Below, piece by piece: positions 52,315 to 61,129 of a stretch of 64,000 nt of DNA (the first letter of the stretch is position 1; every line of letters starts with the position of its first letter). The notes under the pieces are model-generated. The model saw nothing but the letters and a program-made list of their open reading frames with translations. It had not been told where the DNA came from and ran no database searches. The translations under genes and the position numbers were made by a program. The DNA is from Promineifilum sp. (GTDB lineage Bacteria > Chloroflexota > Anaerolineae > Promineifilales > Promineifilaceae): the NCBI GenBank assembly GCA_017983515.1, contig JAGOBF010000011.1:1-64000 (forward strand), given 5' to 3'.

Positions 52315-53484
52315 CTAAAATGATCGCTCATAGAGCCGATAAGTCTGCCGGGGCACGGCCGCGCGCTGCTCCAGGAAAGTCATGGCGGCCAATGGCGCGC
52401 CCGACGGCCGCCAAATCGGGCCAATTGTCAGCGCATTCCACCCGTGCTCATGCGCCGCGGCCAGCGTTTGCAACCACAATTGATGGCCTATGCTCCGTCG
52501 TCGCCATTCGGGCAGCACGGCGGCAAAGAAAACCCGTCCGTTATTGTCCTGTCCTTGGCCGCCTAACCGGCTCGCGGCGGCATACGCTCCGCGCCGCCAG
52601 AGGGAACGGCCGCCACGGGTGGCCCGTGCTCGCCTCGCCGCGTCCGGCCCCAGCAGCGCAAATCCCGCCGGACGGCCGTCCACCTCAGCCAGATAGCCGG
52701 CCAGCGATTCGGGCCCCAGCGACCGCAGCAGAAAGGCCGCTTCGGCCGCGTCCGGCAGTGCAAAGCCGGCCGTCACATTTTCCGTGGCCGCCGCCAGCAA
52801 GGGCAGCAAGTCACCGGCCAGTCGCCGTGGGTCGAACGGCCGGATCGTCGCCGGCCCGGCGAAATTGTCAACCGGCTTCGAGGGCACGGCAACCCGGTAC
52901 AACCGGCCATTCTGAAACGGTTTCAGCCGCGTTTCCACTAACTCGGGCACGTAGGGTGGATTGGAGGGCGTATGCAGCGCCGGCCATTCATCCCACCCGT
53001 CGATCTGCCAGCCGGCGCCGAGGTGGGGCGAAAGTCCAACCGGTGTGATCAGCCGGTGATAGCCGCGGGCCGACAGGGATTCGACGAGGTGATCATAGAG
53101 ATGGTCGAACGCCTCCTTGTCGCGGCCCAGATGGGGCAACGCCAGATAAGCCGTCTGACCCTTGCGCCGCGGATCGACAATCGTCAGGGCCGCCGCCAAC
53201 GGCCGTTCGATCACGCTGACCAGCGGGATTTCCTGCTGGTCGGTGCGTGAGCGCCGGACACCGGTGCGATGCAGTGCGTCGATGTGGATCAACGTCGCCT
53301 CCAGCCGGGCCAGATGCTCATCGCGACGGGGATCGAGTTCGCGCCGCAGCCGGGCGAACTCCGGCGGCGTCCAGCGACTGTCATCCTCGTAGAGGCTCCA
53401 CCAGGCATTGAGAAATGCCCGCCGCTCCCAATAGGACGCGGCCCCGGCCTCGGCAACGTGGATACTATAATTAAAATAAGGCAC
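52315..53484 (-). CDS. GNAT-family protein (YghO-like)
   Basis: 389 residues with an N-terminal segment of the kind LNAWWSLYEDDSRWTPPEFARLRRELDP, seen in the family of large GNAT-like proteins. The C-terminal acetyl-CoA-binding segment is ATRG...GRVFFAAVLPEWRRRSIGHQLWLQTLAAAHEHGWNALTIGPIW. Substrate unknown. Start is a GTG at 53484 without a clear RBS, so the N-terminus is uncertain. The gene ends 56 bp before the gntR operator and faces the same way. Confidence 0.65.
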   Translation of the reverse strand: MPYFNYSIHVAEAGAASYWERRAFLNAWWSLYEDDSRWTPPEFARLRRELDPRRDEHLARLEATLIHIDALHRTGVRRSRTDQQEIPLVSVIERPLAAALTIVDPRRKGQTAYLALPHLGRDKEAFDHLYDHLVESLSARGYHRLITPVGLSPHLGAGWQIDGWDEWPALHTPSNPPYVPELVETRLKPFQNGRLYRVAVPSKPVDNFAGPATIRPFDPRRLAGDLLPLLAAATENVTAGFALPDAAEAAFLLRSLGPESLAGYLAEVDGRPAGFALLGPDAARRARATRGGRSLWRRGAYAAASRLGGQGQDNNGRVFFAAVLPEWRRRSIGHQLWLQTLAAAHEHGWNALTIGPIWRPSGAPLAAMTFLEQRAAVPRQTYRLYERSF

Positions 53485-53529
53485 GATGAATGCGAATCAG
53501 GCGTGACGAATCGGGAATGAGTGAAAATC

Positions 53530-54219
53530 TCACTCGCTACTGCCAACTGTTTGCTGACTACTGCTTACTTCCCACGAAGCTGAGGGACATATGTCATTCA
53601 GCGGGCAACCGGCACAAGCCGGCTTGCGAGCGCTGCAGACGCGGCGGCCGTGCCAGATCAGCAGATGGGCGATCTCGATCCAGCTCGCGCGCGGAATGAT
53701 CGCCATCAGGTCGCGCTCCACTTTCACCGGGTCGTTCTGGGCCGTTAATCCCAGCCGCGCCGCCAGGCGCTTCACGTGCGTGTCCACCGTGATGCCGTCG
53801 GACAATCCGTAGATTTCTCCCCGGACCACGTTGGCCGTCTTGCGGGCCACGCCGGGTAGTGTCAGCAACTCATCCATTGCCGTCGGCACTTCTCCACCAT
53901 ACACCGACAGCAATCGCGCCGCCGACTCGCGGATGTAACGCGCCTTCTGGCGATAGAACCCCGTCGCCCACACCAGCGCCTCCATCTCCTGGGGATCGGC
54001 CGCGGCCAGCGCCTCCACCGTCGGGTAGCGGGCAAAGAGGGCCGGCGTCGTCAGGTTCACCCGCTCGTCGGTACATTGAGCGGACAGTATCGTGGCCACG
54101 AGCAACTGCATCGGCGTCTCATAGTCGAGAGCACAATGAGCGTCGGGATAGGCGGCCCGCAGGCGGGCGATGAGTTCAGCCACGTGGGCAGCCGAACCGG
54201 CGGTCATTTCTTCGTTCAA
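53530..54219 (-). CDS. nth: Endonuclease III
   Basis: 229 residues. DNA glycosylase/AP lyase removing oxidised pyrimidines. The HhH motif LPGVARKTANVV contains the catalytic lysine, the aspartate is in GITVDTHVKRLA, and the iron-sulfur cluster cysteines are spaced C-x6-C-x2-C-x5-C (CSARKPACAGCPLNDIC). A TTG start at 54219 has AGGAG 6 nt upstream; the ATG four codons later is the alternative. A class B repeat word follows the coding region at about 53545-53572 within the last codons, giving the SSSQQTVGSSE tail. Confidence 0.94.
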   Translation of the reverse strand: MNEEMTAGSAAHVAELIARLRAAYPDAHCALDYETPMQLLVATILSAQCTDERVNLTTPALFARYPTVEALAAADPQEMEALVWATGFYRQKARYIRESAARLLSVYGGEVPTAMDELLTLPGVARKTANVVRGEIYGLSDGITVDTHVKRLAARLGLTAQNDPVKVERDLMAIIPRASWIEIAHLLIWHGRRVCSARKPACAGCPLNDICPSASWEVSSSQQTVGSSE

Positions 54220-54424
54220 TCACATCTCCTCATGGGCTGTCCCCTCCATGCTACACAGGAAAGGCCTGTTTACCAAGCCTAATCGGGCCCCACCGCCCCT
54301 TTTCTAAGATGTCGATGCGCCGGTTGTGCGTCCGACCCATTTCTGGCTATAGTTGGCTCTCGACTGGCGGGCATCGACAAAAGTCGGTTCGATGAACCAC
54401 CGCACCACACAGGGAGTAACAGGT

Positions 54425-56464
54425 ATGATTTTTGATTTCGGCCGCGAGGTTTGCGGAGAGCTCTCCGTGGCGACGAAACGGGAGTGGCTGGTCACCAACG
54501 GCATCGGCGGCTACGCCTCCGGCACAGTCGCCACGATGCTCACCCGGCGCTATCACGGCTTGCTGATGGCCGCGCTCAAGCCGCCGCTCGGACGCACGCT
54601 CTTGCTGGCCAAGCTCGACGAAACGGCCGAATACGACGGCGTCTACCCGGATAGCGGGCGCTACTATCCGCTGTTCACCAACCGCTGGGAAGACGGCAAC
54701 ATTGAGGGCCACGGTCATCGCTATATCGACCGCTTTCATCTGGAAGGCACGACGCCCGTCTGGACCTACGCTCTGGCCAACGCCCTGCTGGAAAAGCGCA
54801 TCTGGATGCAACCGGGGGCCAACACCACCTACGTCCAGTATCATTTGACACGCGCTACCGGCCCGCTCAGCCTGTCGATCAAGGCCCTGGTCAACTATCG
54901 CGATTATCACGCCACGACGATCATGAATGACTGGGATCCAGCCATTGACAACGCAGCCGTTGCCGGCGGCCGCGGCCTGCGCATCCGCATGTTCGACGAG
55001 GCAACGCCCTTCTACCTGTTCAGCGACCGGGCCGAGATCACTCCCCAGTTCGACTGGTATGAAGACCTGTACTTGTCCGTCGAGGAGCAGCGCGGCCAAC
55101 GCGACGTGAGCGAGGATCACTTCTACGCCGCCCAGCTGCAAATCCTGCTGCGCCCGGGTGAATCGTTTGCCGTCATAGCCGGCACGGCGCCCGCTCCCAA
55201 TCTCGACCACGCCGCCGCCTACGCTGAACGGCGCGCTTACGAGCAAACCCTGCTGGAACGCGCCGGCCATCTCCGCGCACCGGTTGGTCACAACGGCCGG
55301 GCCGCCATTGAACTCCCTCAACCGCTCAAACAACTCGTTTTGGCCGCCGACCAGTTCATCGTCAACCGGCCGACGGCCGCCGACCCCCACGGCAAATCGA
55401 TCATCGCCGGCTACCATTGGTTCGGCGACTGGGGCCGCGACACGATGATCGCCCTGCCGGGCCTGACCTTGGCGACAGGGCGGCCGGAAGTGGCCGCCGG
55501 CGTGTTGCGCACATACGCACAGTTCGTCGACCAGGGGATGTTGCCCAATCGCTTTCCCGATGCGGGGGAGACGCCGGAGTACAATACGGTCGACGCCACG
55601 CTATGGTACTTTGTCGCCCTGCGCGAATACGTGGGGGCCACCGGCGACACGGCGCTGCTACGCGAACTGTTCCCCACCCTGGTCGACATCATCGATCGGC
55701 ACAAGCAGGGCACGCGCTACAACATCCACATGGCCCCCGACGATGCGCTACTGTACGCCGGCGAGCCGGGCGTGCAGCTGACGTGGATGGATGCCAAGGT
55801 CGAGGAGTGGGTGGTGACGCCACGCATCGGCAAGCCGGTGGAGATCAACGCTTTGTGGTTCAACGCCTTGCGTATCATGGAAGATTTCGCCGCGCACCTG
55901 GGCCAAGACCCGGCCGTCTACAGCGAGCTGGCCGGGCGTGTTCGCGCGGGGTTCGCCCGCTTCTGGGATGCGCCGATGGGCTACTGCTTTGACGTGATCG
56001 ACGGGCCGGACGGCAACGACCTCAGCCTGCGGCCCAACCAATTGCTGGCCGTATCGCTGCCCCACTGCCCGCTGACGGCCGAACAGCAGCGTTCGGTCGT
56101 GGATACCTGCGCCCGCCATCTGTTGACTGCTCATGGACTGCGCTCCCTGTCGGCCGACGATCAGGCGTTCGTCGGCCGCTATGCCGGCGACCGGCGCAAA
56201 CGGGACGGAGCCTACCATCAGGGCACGGTCTGGGCCTGGCTCATCGGCCCCTTCATCAGCGCCCATCTACGCGTTTACCAGGACATGGCCGGGGCGCGCG
56301 CCTACCTGGAACCCCTGCTGCGCCATCTGGTCGACCACGGCGTCGGCAGCATCAGCGAAATTTTCGAGGGCGACGCGCCATTCGCGCCGCGCGGCTGCAT
56401 CGCCCAGGCCTGGAGCGTGGCCGAGGTCTTGCGGGCCTGGCAGATGACGGAGATACGAGAATAA
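54425..56464 (+). CDS. Glycogen debranching enzyme (amylo-alpha-1,6-glucosidase)
   Basis: 679 residues from the ATG at 54425 (GGAG 8 nt upstream). The N-terminal GDE_N domain shows KREWLVTNGIGGYASGTVATMLTRRYHGLLMAAL. The C-terminal (alpha/alpha)6 barrel contains WFGDWGRDTMIALPGL (about 330-346) and the later GAYHQGTVWAWLIGPF block, typical of the archaeal/bacterial GH133 family. It removes alpha-1,6 branch stubs from glycogen. Its stop overlaps the rpiA start by 1 nt, so both are translated together. Confidence 0.93.
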   Translation: MIFDFGREVCGELSVATKREWLVTNGIGGYASGTVATMLTRRYHGLLMAALKPPLGRTLLLAKLDETAEYDGVYPDSGRYYPLFTNRWEDGNIEGHGHRYIDRFHLEGTTPVWTYALANALLEKRIWMQPGANTTYVQYHLTRATGPLSLSIKALVNYRDYHATTIMNDWDPAIDNAAVAGGRGLRIRMFDEATPFYLFSDRAEITPQFDWYEDLYLSVEEQRGQRDVSEDHFYAAQLQILLRPGESFAVIAGTAPAPNLDHAAAYAERRAYEQTLLERAGHLRAPVGHNGRAAIELPQPLKQLVLAADQFIVNRPTAADPHGKSIIAGYHWFGDWGRDTMIALPGLTLATGRPEVAAGVLRTYAQFVDQGMLPNRFPDAGETPEYNTVDATLWYFVALREYVGATGDTALLRELFPTLVDIIDRHKQGTRYNIHMAPDDALLYAGEPGVQLTWMDAKVEEWVVTPRIGKPVEINALWFNALRIMEDFAAHLGQDPAVYSELAGRVRAGFARFWDAPMGYCFDVIDGPDGNDLSLRPNQLLAVSLPHCPLTAEQQRSVVDTCARHLLTAHGLRSLSADDQAFVGRYAGDRRKRDGAYHQGTVWAWLIGPFISAHLRVYQDMAGARAYLEPLLRHLVDHGVGSISEIFEGDAPFAPRGCIAQAWSVAEVLRAWQMTEIRE

Positions 56465-57153
56465 TGGCGACAGCTATCGAACAACTCAAACAACAGGCGG
56501 CCGAGCGGGCCGTCGACTTCATTCAATCGGGCATGGTCGTCGGCCTGGGCACGGGCAGCACGGCCGTCTTCGCCGTGCGTCGTATCGGCGTGCTGCTGGC
56601 CGAAGGGCGCCTGCAGCGCATCGTCGGCATTCCCACGTCCGAGGCCACCGCCCACGAAGCGCAGCGTGCCGGTATCCCGTTAGGCACGCTGGACGATCAT
56701 CCGACAGTCGACGTCACCATCGACGGCGCGGACGAGATCGACCCCCAGCTCAATCTCATCAAAGGGCTGGGTGGGGCACTGCTGCGCGAGAAGATCGTGG
56801 CCGTCGCCTCGCGCCGTCTCATCATCATCGCCGACGACGGCAAGCGCGTCGAACAATTGGGCGTGCGTGGGCCGGTGCCGGTGGAGATCGTGGGCTTTGC
56901 CTTGCGCCCGGCGGCCATCTACCTGGCCTCGCTGGGGGCACGTGTCGTGGAAAGGCATAAGGACGGCCGGCCGTTCGTGACCGACGAGGGCAACCGCATC
57001 CTCGACTGTCACTTTGCGGGGTTGCCAAATCCACAGGAGATGGCCCAACTGATCCGCGCCCAGCCGGGCATCGTCGAACATGGCCTGTTCCTGGGGATGG
57101 CGACAGAGGTCATCGTCGCCGGGGAGCGTGACGTGGTTGTGCTGGAGCGATAA
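56464..57153 (+). CDS. rpiA: Ribose-5-phosphate isomerase A
   Basis: 229 residues. Cytosolic pentose phosphate isomerase: GLGTGSTAVFAVRRIG at the N-terminus, DGADEIDPQLNLIKGLGGALLREKIVA with the catalytic acid residues, and the later G-x-PVEIV strand. The ATG overlaps the debranching enzyme stop. This is the housekeeping ribose isomerase and is unrelated in sequence to the RpiB-like protein of the BMC locus. Confidence 0.95.
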   Translation: MATAIEQLKQQAAERAVDFIQSGMVVGLGTGSTAVFAVRRIGVLLAEGRLQRIVGIPTSEATAHEAQRAGIPLGTLDDHPTVDVTIDGADEIDPQLNLIKGLGGALLREKIVAVASRRLIIIADDGKRVEQLGVRGPVPVEIVGFALRPAAIYLASLGARVVERHKDGRPFVTDEGNRILDCHFAGLPNPQEMAQLIRAQPGIVEHGLFLGMATEVIVAGERDVVVLER

Positions 57154-57180
57154 TCGGGCTGAACGCAAAACGGCTGCCGG

Positions 57181-57210
57181 GCCGCCGAGTGCCCTAGTGC
57201 ACCCGGCGGC
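57181..57210. terminator. GC-rich stem-loop after rpiA
   Basis: GCCGCCGAGTGC and GCACCCGGCGGC pair around CCTAGT, 28 nt after the rpiA stop. It has no T-tract, so it is a weak candidate. Confidence 0.45.
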
Positions 57211-57308
57211 CGACAGACCGTTTCCCTGGGACTGCTCTCAACTGGATCTGATAGGCAGGCGGGCGACGCTGAGTTCGCCCGGCTCTTGTCTCCTGCCTAT
57301 TCAGGTCG

Positions 57309-57385
57309 GCACGGATGGAACCGATTAGACGGCTGAAGAGAATGGTCAATCCGCCGCATCCGTCAAATCCGTGTTCCATCCGTGC
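57309..57385. repeat. Class A palindrome between convergent genes
   Basis: Perfect outer arms GCACGGATGGAAC and GTTCCATCCGTGC, with more CGGAT/ATCCG words inside, lie between the end of rpiA and the end of the downstream minus-strand gene. Confidence 0.75.
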
Positions 57386-57424
57386 TTAATTCTCGATCCC
57401 CAATTGCGCCTGATGACAAACCAT

Positions 57425-58432
57425 CTACGGGGCGCAATAGATCGCCGTCTGGTTATCAAAATAGTTAAAGCTATAGAACGGGCCGCCAACTTCCTCGGCC
57501 CGAATCTGAATCTGATCAAGCCCTCGCAGCCCGGTCGGGATGGCATAGGTCGCCGTCGTCACCCCTGTTGGCCCAGTGTTGAAGCCACCGACTACGTAGC
57601 CGTCGGTCCCCAGCGTGCCCATGTAGTTCATCATCACCGTGAAGTTGCGGTTGGGCAGGAAAGTCGGGTCGGTGCGGATGACCACGATGTCGTCGCGGAT
57701 CACGCCGCAGACCACGAATGTCGGCGTCGGCAGCGGTTCTGTCTGGTTATCGAACCAGTTGTAAGAGAAAAAGGGATTGCCCTGGGTGCGGATAGCGATC
57801 CGTTCCAGCCCCTTCAGCAGGACGGGGATGGGGAAGGTCGCCGTCATCTCGCCGCCCGGCCCGGAGTAGAGCGTGCCCACCGGCGTGCCGTCGATGCCCA
57901 GTGTGCCCATGTGGCCCATCGTCACCAGGAAAGTCATGTCGGCCGGAAAGTTGTGGGTGCGAATCGTGACCGTCTCGTTGACGACGACCGAATCGATGGA
58001 GATCGTCGGGATCGGCGGCGGCACGGGTTCGGTCAGATTGTTCCAGAACCAGTTATAGCTATAAAAACCCTGTGGGCTTTGCAGCCGGATGGCGATCTGG
58101 CGTTCGCCAACCAGGTTGGGCGGGATGGGGTACGTGGCCGAAAACGCCCCGAAGAGGCCCGAATTGCTGATGGCGACCGGCGTGCCGTTGATGCCCAGCG
58201 TGCCGATTGGCCCCATCGTGACGACAAAGTCCTGATTGGGCGGGAAGTTCTGGCTCAGAATGGACACACTTCCGTCGACGATGACGTTCTCAATGGTGAA
58301 GGTCGGCACGATGTCGTCGTCCTGAGCGGCGGCGCTGCCCAGAGCGATCAGGAATAAAGACAGCAAGGCCAGCAAGACGATGACCTTCGGCCGCGCCCGG
58401 CGGCTCTCGATGCGTTCGACAATGGTTCTCAT
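57425..58432 (-). CDS. Secreted protein with three tandem beta repeats
   Basis: 335 residues from the ATG at 58432 (AGGGG 10 nt upstream). A basic N-terminus and signal peptide end near GSAAAQD. Three repeats of about 95-100 residues follow. Each has FxxNxxFxVTMGxMGTLGxDGTxVG, then a G-x-TATYPIP...GxxxIAIR segment and FYSYNWFxNxT. The third has two cysteines. The pattern resembles a small extracellular beta sandwich repeated for ligand binding or surface packing. I do not recognise the family. It is on the same strand as, and downstream of, the 58652-60058 gene. Confidence 0.7.
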   Translation of the reverse strand: MRTIVERIESRRARPKVIVLLALLSLFLIALGSAAAQDDDIVPTFTIENVIVDGSVSILSQNFPPNQDFVVTMGPIGTLGINGTPVAISNSGLFGAFSATYPIPPNLVGERQIAIRLQSPQGFYSYNWFWNNLTEPVPPPIPTISIDSVVVNETVTIRTHNFPADMTFLVTMGHMGTLGIDGTPVGTLYSGPGGEMTATFPIPVLLKGLERIAIRTQGNPFFSYNWFDNQTEPLPTPTFVVCGVIRDDIVVIRTDPTFLPNRNFTVMMNYMGTLGTDGYVVGGFNTGPTGVTTATYAIPTGLRGLDQIQIRAEEVGGPFYSFNYFDNQTAIYCAP

Positions 58433-58651
58433 GGTGTAATTACCCCTCCGCAAATTTGTATTCCGGCCGTGCCGGAAAAGGTGATAGGTTCAGGGGCCGT
58501 CGCGCCGCCGGCAAACAAGCAAGGGTCGCCGGCAAATGCGCAGACGACCCTCGCCTGCAATCATGCCACAGGCAAGAGGCGCTTCACATAAACCGCGCGT
58601 GAAAAATAAGCGGATTGGGGGGAAACGGTGAATATCAGAGGTACAAAAGTA

Positions 58652-60058
58652 CTAGGGCAAGATCCAGCGGATATCCTCGGCCGGCGGCGGCGGGCCAAGG
58701 TAGTAGACGTCGACCGTGCCGCGCCACGACTGGAACGTCCCTTCGTCGTAGCCCAGATCGATGAAGCGCCCCTTGATACCGCCGCCCGTGTCTCCGGCGA
58801 AGGCCACGCCATACCCCGGCACGTAGACGTAGCTGCGAAACGGGATGACCGTTGGGTCGACGGCGATGACGCCCGTGCCGGCCTGCATACCGCTGGCGGT
58901 GATGCCATAGCCCGGCTCGCCCGGGTTTTTGCCGGCGCTGGTGGCCGTGTAGGACGTGACGCGCATGTTGACGACCCGCCAGTATTCGACCGGGCCGCTC
59001 GGCGTATCGATGGTGCGCATGACGATCTGCGTGCCGTAGCGCAGGACGCGGTTGACCGGCGCGACGATCAGGCCTTCGCCGTCCGGTGTGCGCGAAACCT
59101 CGAGGCCGTTCTCCAGCCGGACGCGCGTGCGGCGCTGGAGCGTCCCGTTGCTGCCCGGCGATGCCTCAACCAGTGTGTCAATTGGCAAATCGGCCGCCGC
59201 CTCATAGACTGTCTCGAACGGCACGGCCGTATCCTCGGTGTCAATACGTTCGGCGACGCGCACAACCTCGATGGCGTCGCCGGGGACGACGGCGGCGTCG
59301 GCCGCCGGCCGCGTGTAGTCCAGCGGCCCCAGGGCAATGCCATTGTCGGCCAATATCTCGAACACGATTGTCGAATCGCTGGACACATCCACCGTTTGGC
59401 CGTCGGCGGCGACCACGTAGGGCGCGGCGCGCTCAATCGTGATGCCCATTTCGGGGGTCAACGGAGCTTCGCGCGGAGGCTCAACGACGTCGAGCGCACC
59501 CAGGACCACCCCCGACTCGACCAACGCTTCGCCGACCGTACGGGCCGTCGTGCGCAACGCCCACCGCTCGCCGCCGTCGGTAATGATCACGCGCTTATAG
59601 GGATCGAAGATGATCCGGCCGGGCAAGGGCAACTGCCCCACGGCGTCCTGGCTCACCTGCTGGCCATCGGCCAGCAGGCGCGCCCCCGGCGGTACGTCCA
59701 GCCCGGCCTCGGCCAGGAAGCCGCCCAGCGTCGGTTGCTGCGTGCGGTAGATCGTCACGCTGTCCTGGTCGAGCACCATCACCTCGGCCGCGCGGTCGAT
59801 GACGATAGGCGTGGTCGGGTCGGCCGCAACGTCGCGCTCGGGCAGGACGACGTCATCGGCTGCCAGCACCGGCCCACCGGCCGCTAACACCTCGCCCACC
59901 GTCTGGTAGCGGCCCGTCACGGGGATGCGCGTGCCACCGTCGACGATGGTATAGGTCACCTCGGCGGGGCGGCAGGCGACAACCCCTATGAGTAACATCA
60001 GAATCAGGATGTGGATGAGCGACTTGTGGTGCGAAAGCAAGGGGAGAATACCAGTCAC
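58652..60058 (-). CDS. Surface lipoprotein with DUF348, G5 and 3D domains
   Basis: 468 residues. GTG start at 60058; signal peptide with lipobox-like LLIGVVAC (about 22-29). Several DUF348 ubiquitin-like modules (about 35-265) and a G5 domain (about 265-345) precede a C-terminal 3D domain (about 356-466). The 3D domain shows VTSYTATSAGKNPG, VIAVDPTVIPFRSYVYVPG and GDTGGGIKGRFIDLGYD, where the three aspartates are intact. This layout matches resuscitation-promoting/YabE-like wall proteins: G5 and DUF348 bind the wall and the 3D domain is a lytic-transglycosylase-like double-psi barrel. It probably cleaves peptidoglycan during growth. Confidence 0.88.
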   Translation of the reverse strand: MTGILPLLSHHKSLIHILILMLLIGVVACRPAEVTYTIVDGGTRIPVTGRYQTVGEVLAAGGPVLAADDVVLPERDVAADPTTPIVIDRAAEVMVLDQDSVTIYRTQQPTLGGFLAEAGLDVPPGARLLADGQQVSQDAVGQLPLPGRIIFDPYKRVIITDGGERWALRTTARTVGEALVESGVVLGALDVVEPPREAPLTPEMGITIERAAPYVVAADGQTVDVSSDSTIVFEILADNGIALGPLDYTRPAADAAVVPGDAIEVVRVAERIDTEDTAVPFETVYEAAADLPIDTLVEASPGSNGTLQRRTRVRLENGLEVSRTPDGEGLIVAPVNRVLRYGTQIVMRTIDTPSGPVEYWRVVNMRVTSYTATSAGKNPGEPGYGITASGMQAGTGVIAVDPTVIPFRSYVYVPGYGVAFAGDTGGGIKGRFIDLGYDEGTFQSWRGTVDVYYLGPPPPAEDIRWILP

Positions 60059-60105
60059 AACAGGGGCATCTCAGTTACGAATGAGCTGGATGAATAACGG
60101 AAACG

Positions 60106-60250
60106 GAATGCGCCCATGAACCCGGTGACCGACCAGGTGATCCTGGGCACCCGGAAGAGACATCTTAGTGCTGCTTCCTTCCGGACCTGACACGATTCGA
60201 CGGCTTCCGCCGCCAGGGACCCAGTGGTCACCGGGCTCATGGGCGCATTC
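60106..60250 (-). ncRNA. ffs: Signal recognition particle RNA
   Basis: On the minus strand the universal SRP RNA loop GTCAGGTCCGGAAGGAAGCAGC is present. About 50-60 nt on either side pair into a long helix, and the ends GAATGCGCCCATGA and its complement pair perfectly. The total is about 145 nt, longer than the 4.5S type and without an Alu domain. It binds Ffh and targets nascent membrane proteins. The exact ends are inferred from pairing. Confidence 0.88.
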
Positions 60251-60408
60251 ATGTTAACCGGGCAATCATAGCCGATCGCCGCCCCAGGGTCAACGACGGG
60301 CCAGCCCGGGCGGCATCCCCTTACTCTCCACTCATCCGTTCGGGCTGAACCACTTCAGTTGTTGTTGCCCCGAACAAGGCCGCTCAGGCGGCTAACCGCG
60401 AACGAAGT

Positions 60409-60909
60409 TTAGTTCCAGACACCCAGAACTTCCGGCCCGCGATCCAGCTCCCAGGGATAGATGATGTAGGCATCGCTGACGGCCGCATAGTAGGTCGGCG
60501 CGTAGCCCGGATAGAGCGAATACGACGGCTTGTAGTGCAGCACGCACATCTCCGGGATGCCGCCGGCGGCATCGATGCGATTGGCGACGGTCACGCTGTT
60601 GCGCCCCTTTGTCCACACGTCGTCCACGACGAGCACGCGGCGGCCGCGCAACACTTCTTCGTCGGGGAACTGAATGAACTCCGGGATGGCATACTTGACC
60701 ATTTCCGGCTGCATCCCCGGAAAGTCAGACGGAAACCGCACCGAGGCCGTCAGGATGTAGGTGATATCCAGCGCTTCGGCCAGCATCCCGCCGGGCACGA
60801 TGCCGCCACGGGTGATGATCACCATGGAATCGAACCGCCCCCGAATCTGCGGCACGAGATAATCGATAAGTTTATCGACGTCAGACCACGTTAAGACTTC
60901 GCGTCGCAT
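60409..60909 (-). CDS. Purine phosphoribosyltransferase (Gpt/Xpt-like)
   Basis: 166 residues from the ATG at 60909 with GAGGAG 6 nt upstream. A type I PRTase fold: VIITRGGIVPGGMLAEAL, the PRPP loop RVLVVDDVWTKGRNSVTVANRID, and the tail ITYILTASVRFPSDFPG in between. The TRGG and VDDVWTKG pattern fits a hypoxanthine/xanthine-guanine type enzyme, which converts base plus PRPP to nucleotide. The exact base is uncertain. A repeat palindrome separates it from the next gene upstream. Confidence 0.8.
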   Translation of the reverse strand: MRREVLTWSDVDKLIDYLVPQIRGRFDSMVIITRGGIVPGGMLAEALDITYILTASVRFPSDFPGMQPEMVKYAIPEFIQFPDEEVLRGRRVLVVDDVWTKGRNSVTVANRIDAAGGIPEMCVLHYKPSYSLYPGYAPTYYAAVSDAYIIYPWELDRGPEVLGVWN

Positions 60910-60980
60910 TGTCCACTCCTCATCGTAACCGGCTATCCTATCTTCTCGCCGGGATCGTGTCAATCTCAGAGAGTCTATCG

Positions 60981-61118
60981 GCAGATTTAGCAGATGGGGC
61001 AGATTTAAGAATTTGTGACCATCCGGAAAATCAATAGGGTGGTCAGCAATCAATTAATCCACCCGATAAACTGATGGCCTAAGCACCTTCTTTAATCTGC
61101 CCCATCTGCCTCATCTGC
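60981..61118. repeat. Class A-type palindrome with GCAGAT words
   Basis: Arms GCAGATTTAGCAGATGGGGC (left) and GCCCCATCTGCCTCATCTGC's right copy pair almost fully over about 30 nt. A nested hairpin GGGTGG/CCACCC lies in the centre. It sits between the end of the SHMT-GcvT gene and the start of the phosphoribosyltransferase gene. Confidence 0.7.
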
Positions 61119-61129
61119 GGGATATTTTC

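Noticed and set aside
58433..58651. Possible riboswitch in the gap before the repeat protein
   Set aside because: A GGGTCG/CGACCC stem is visible but no class signature; more likely a simple hairpin.
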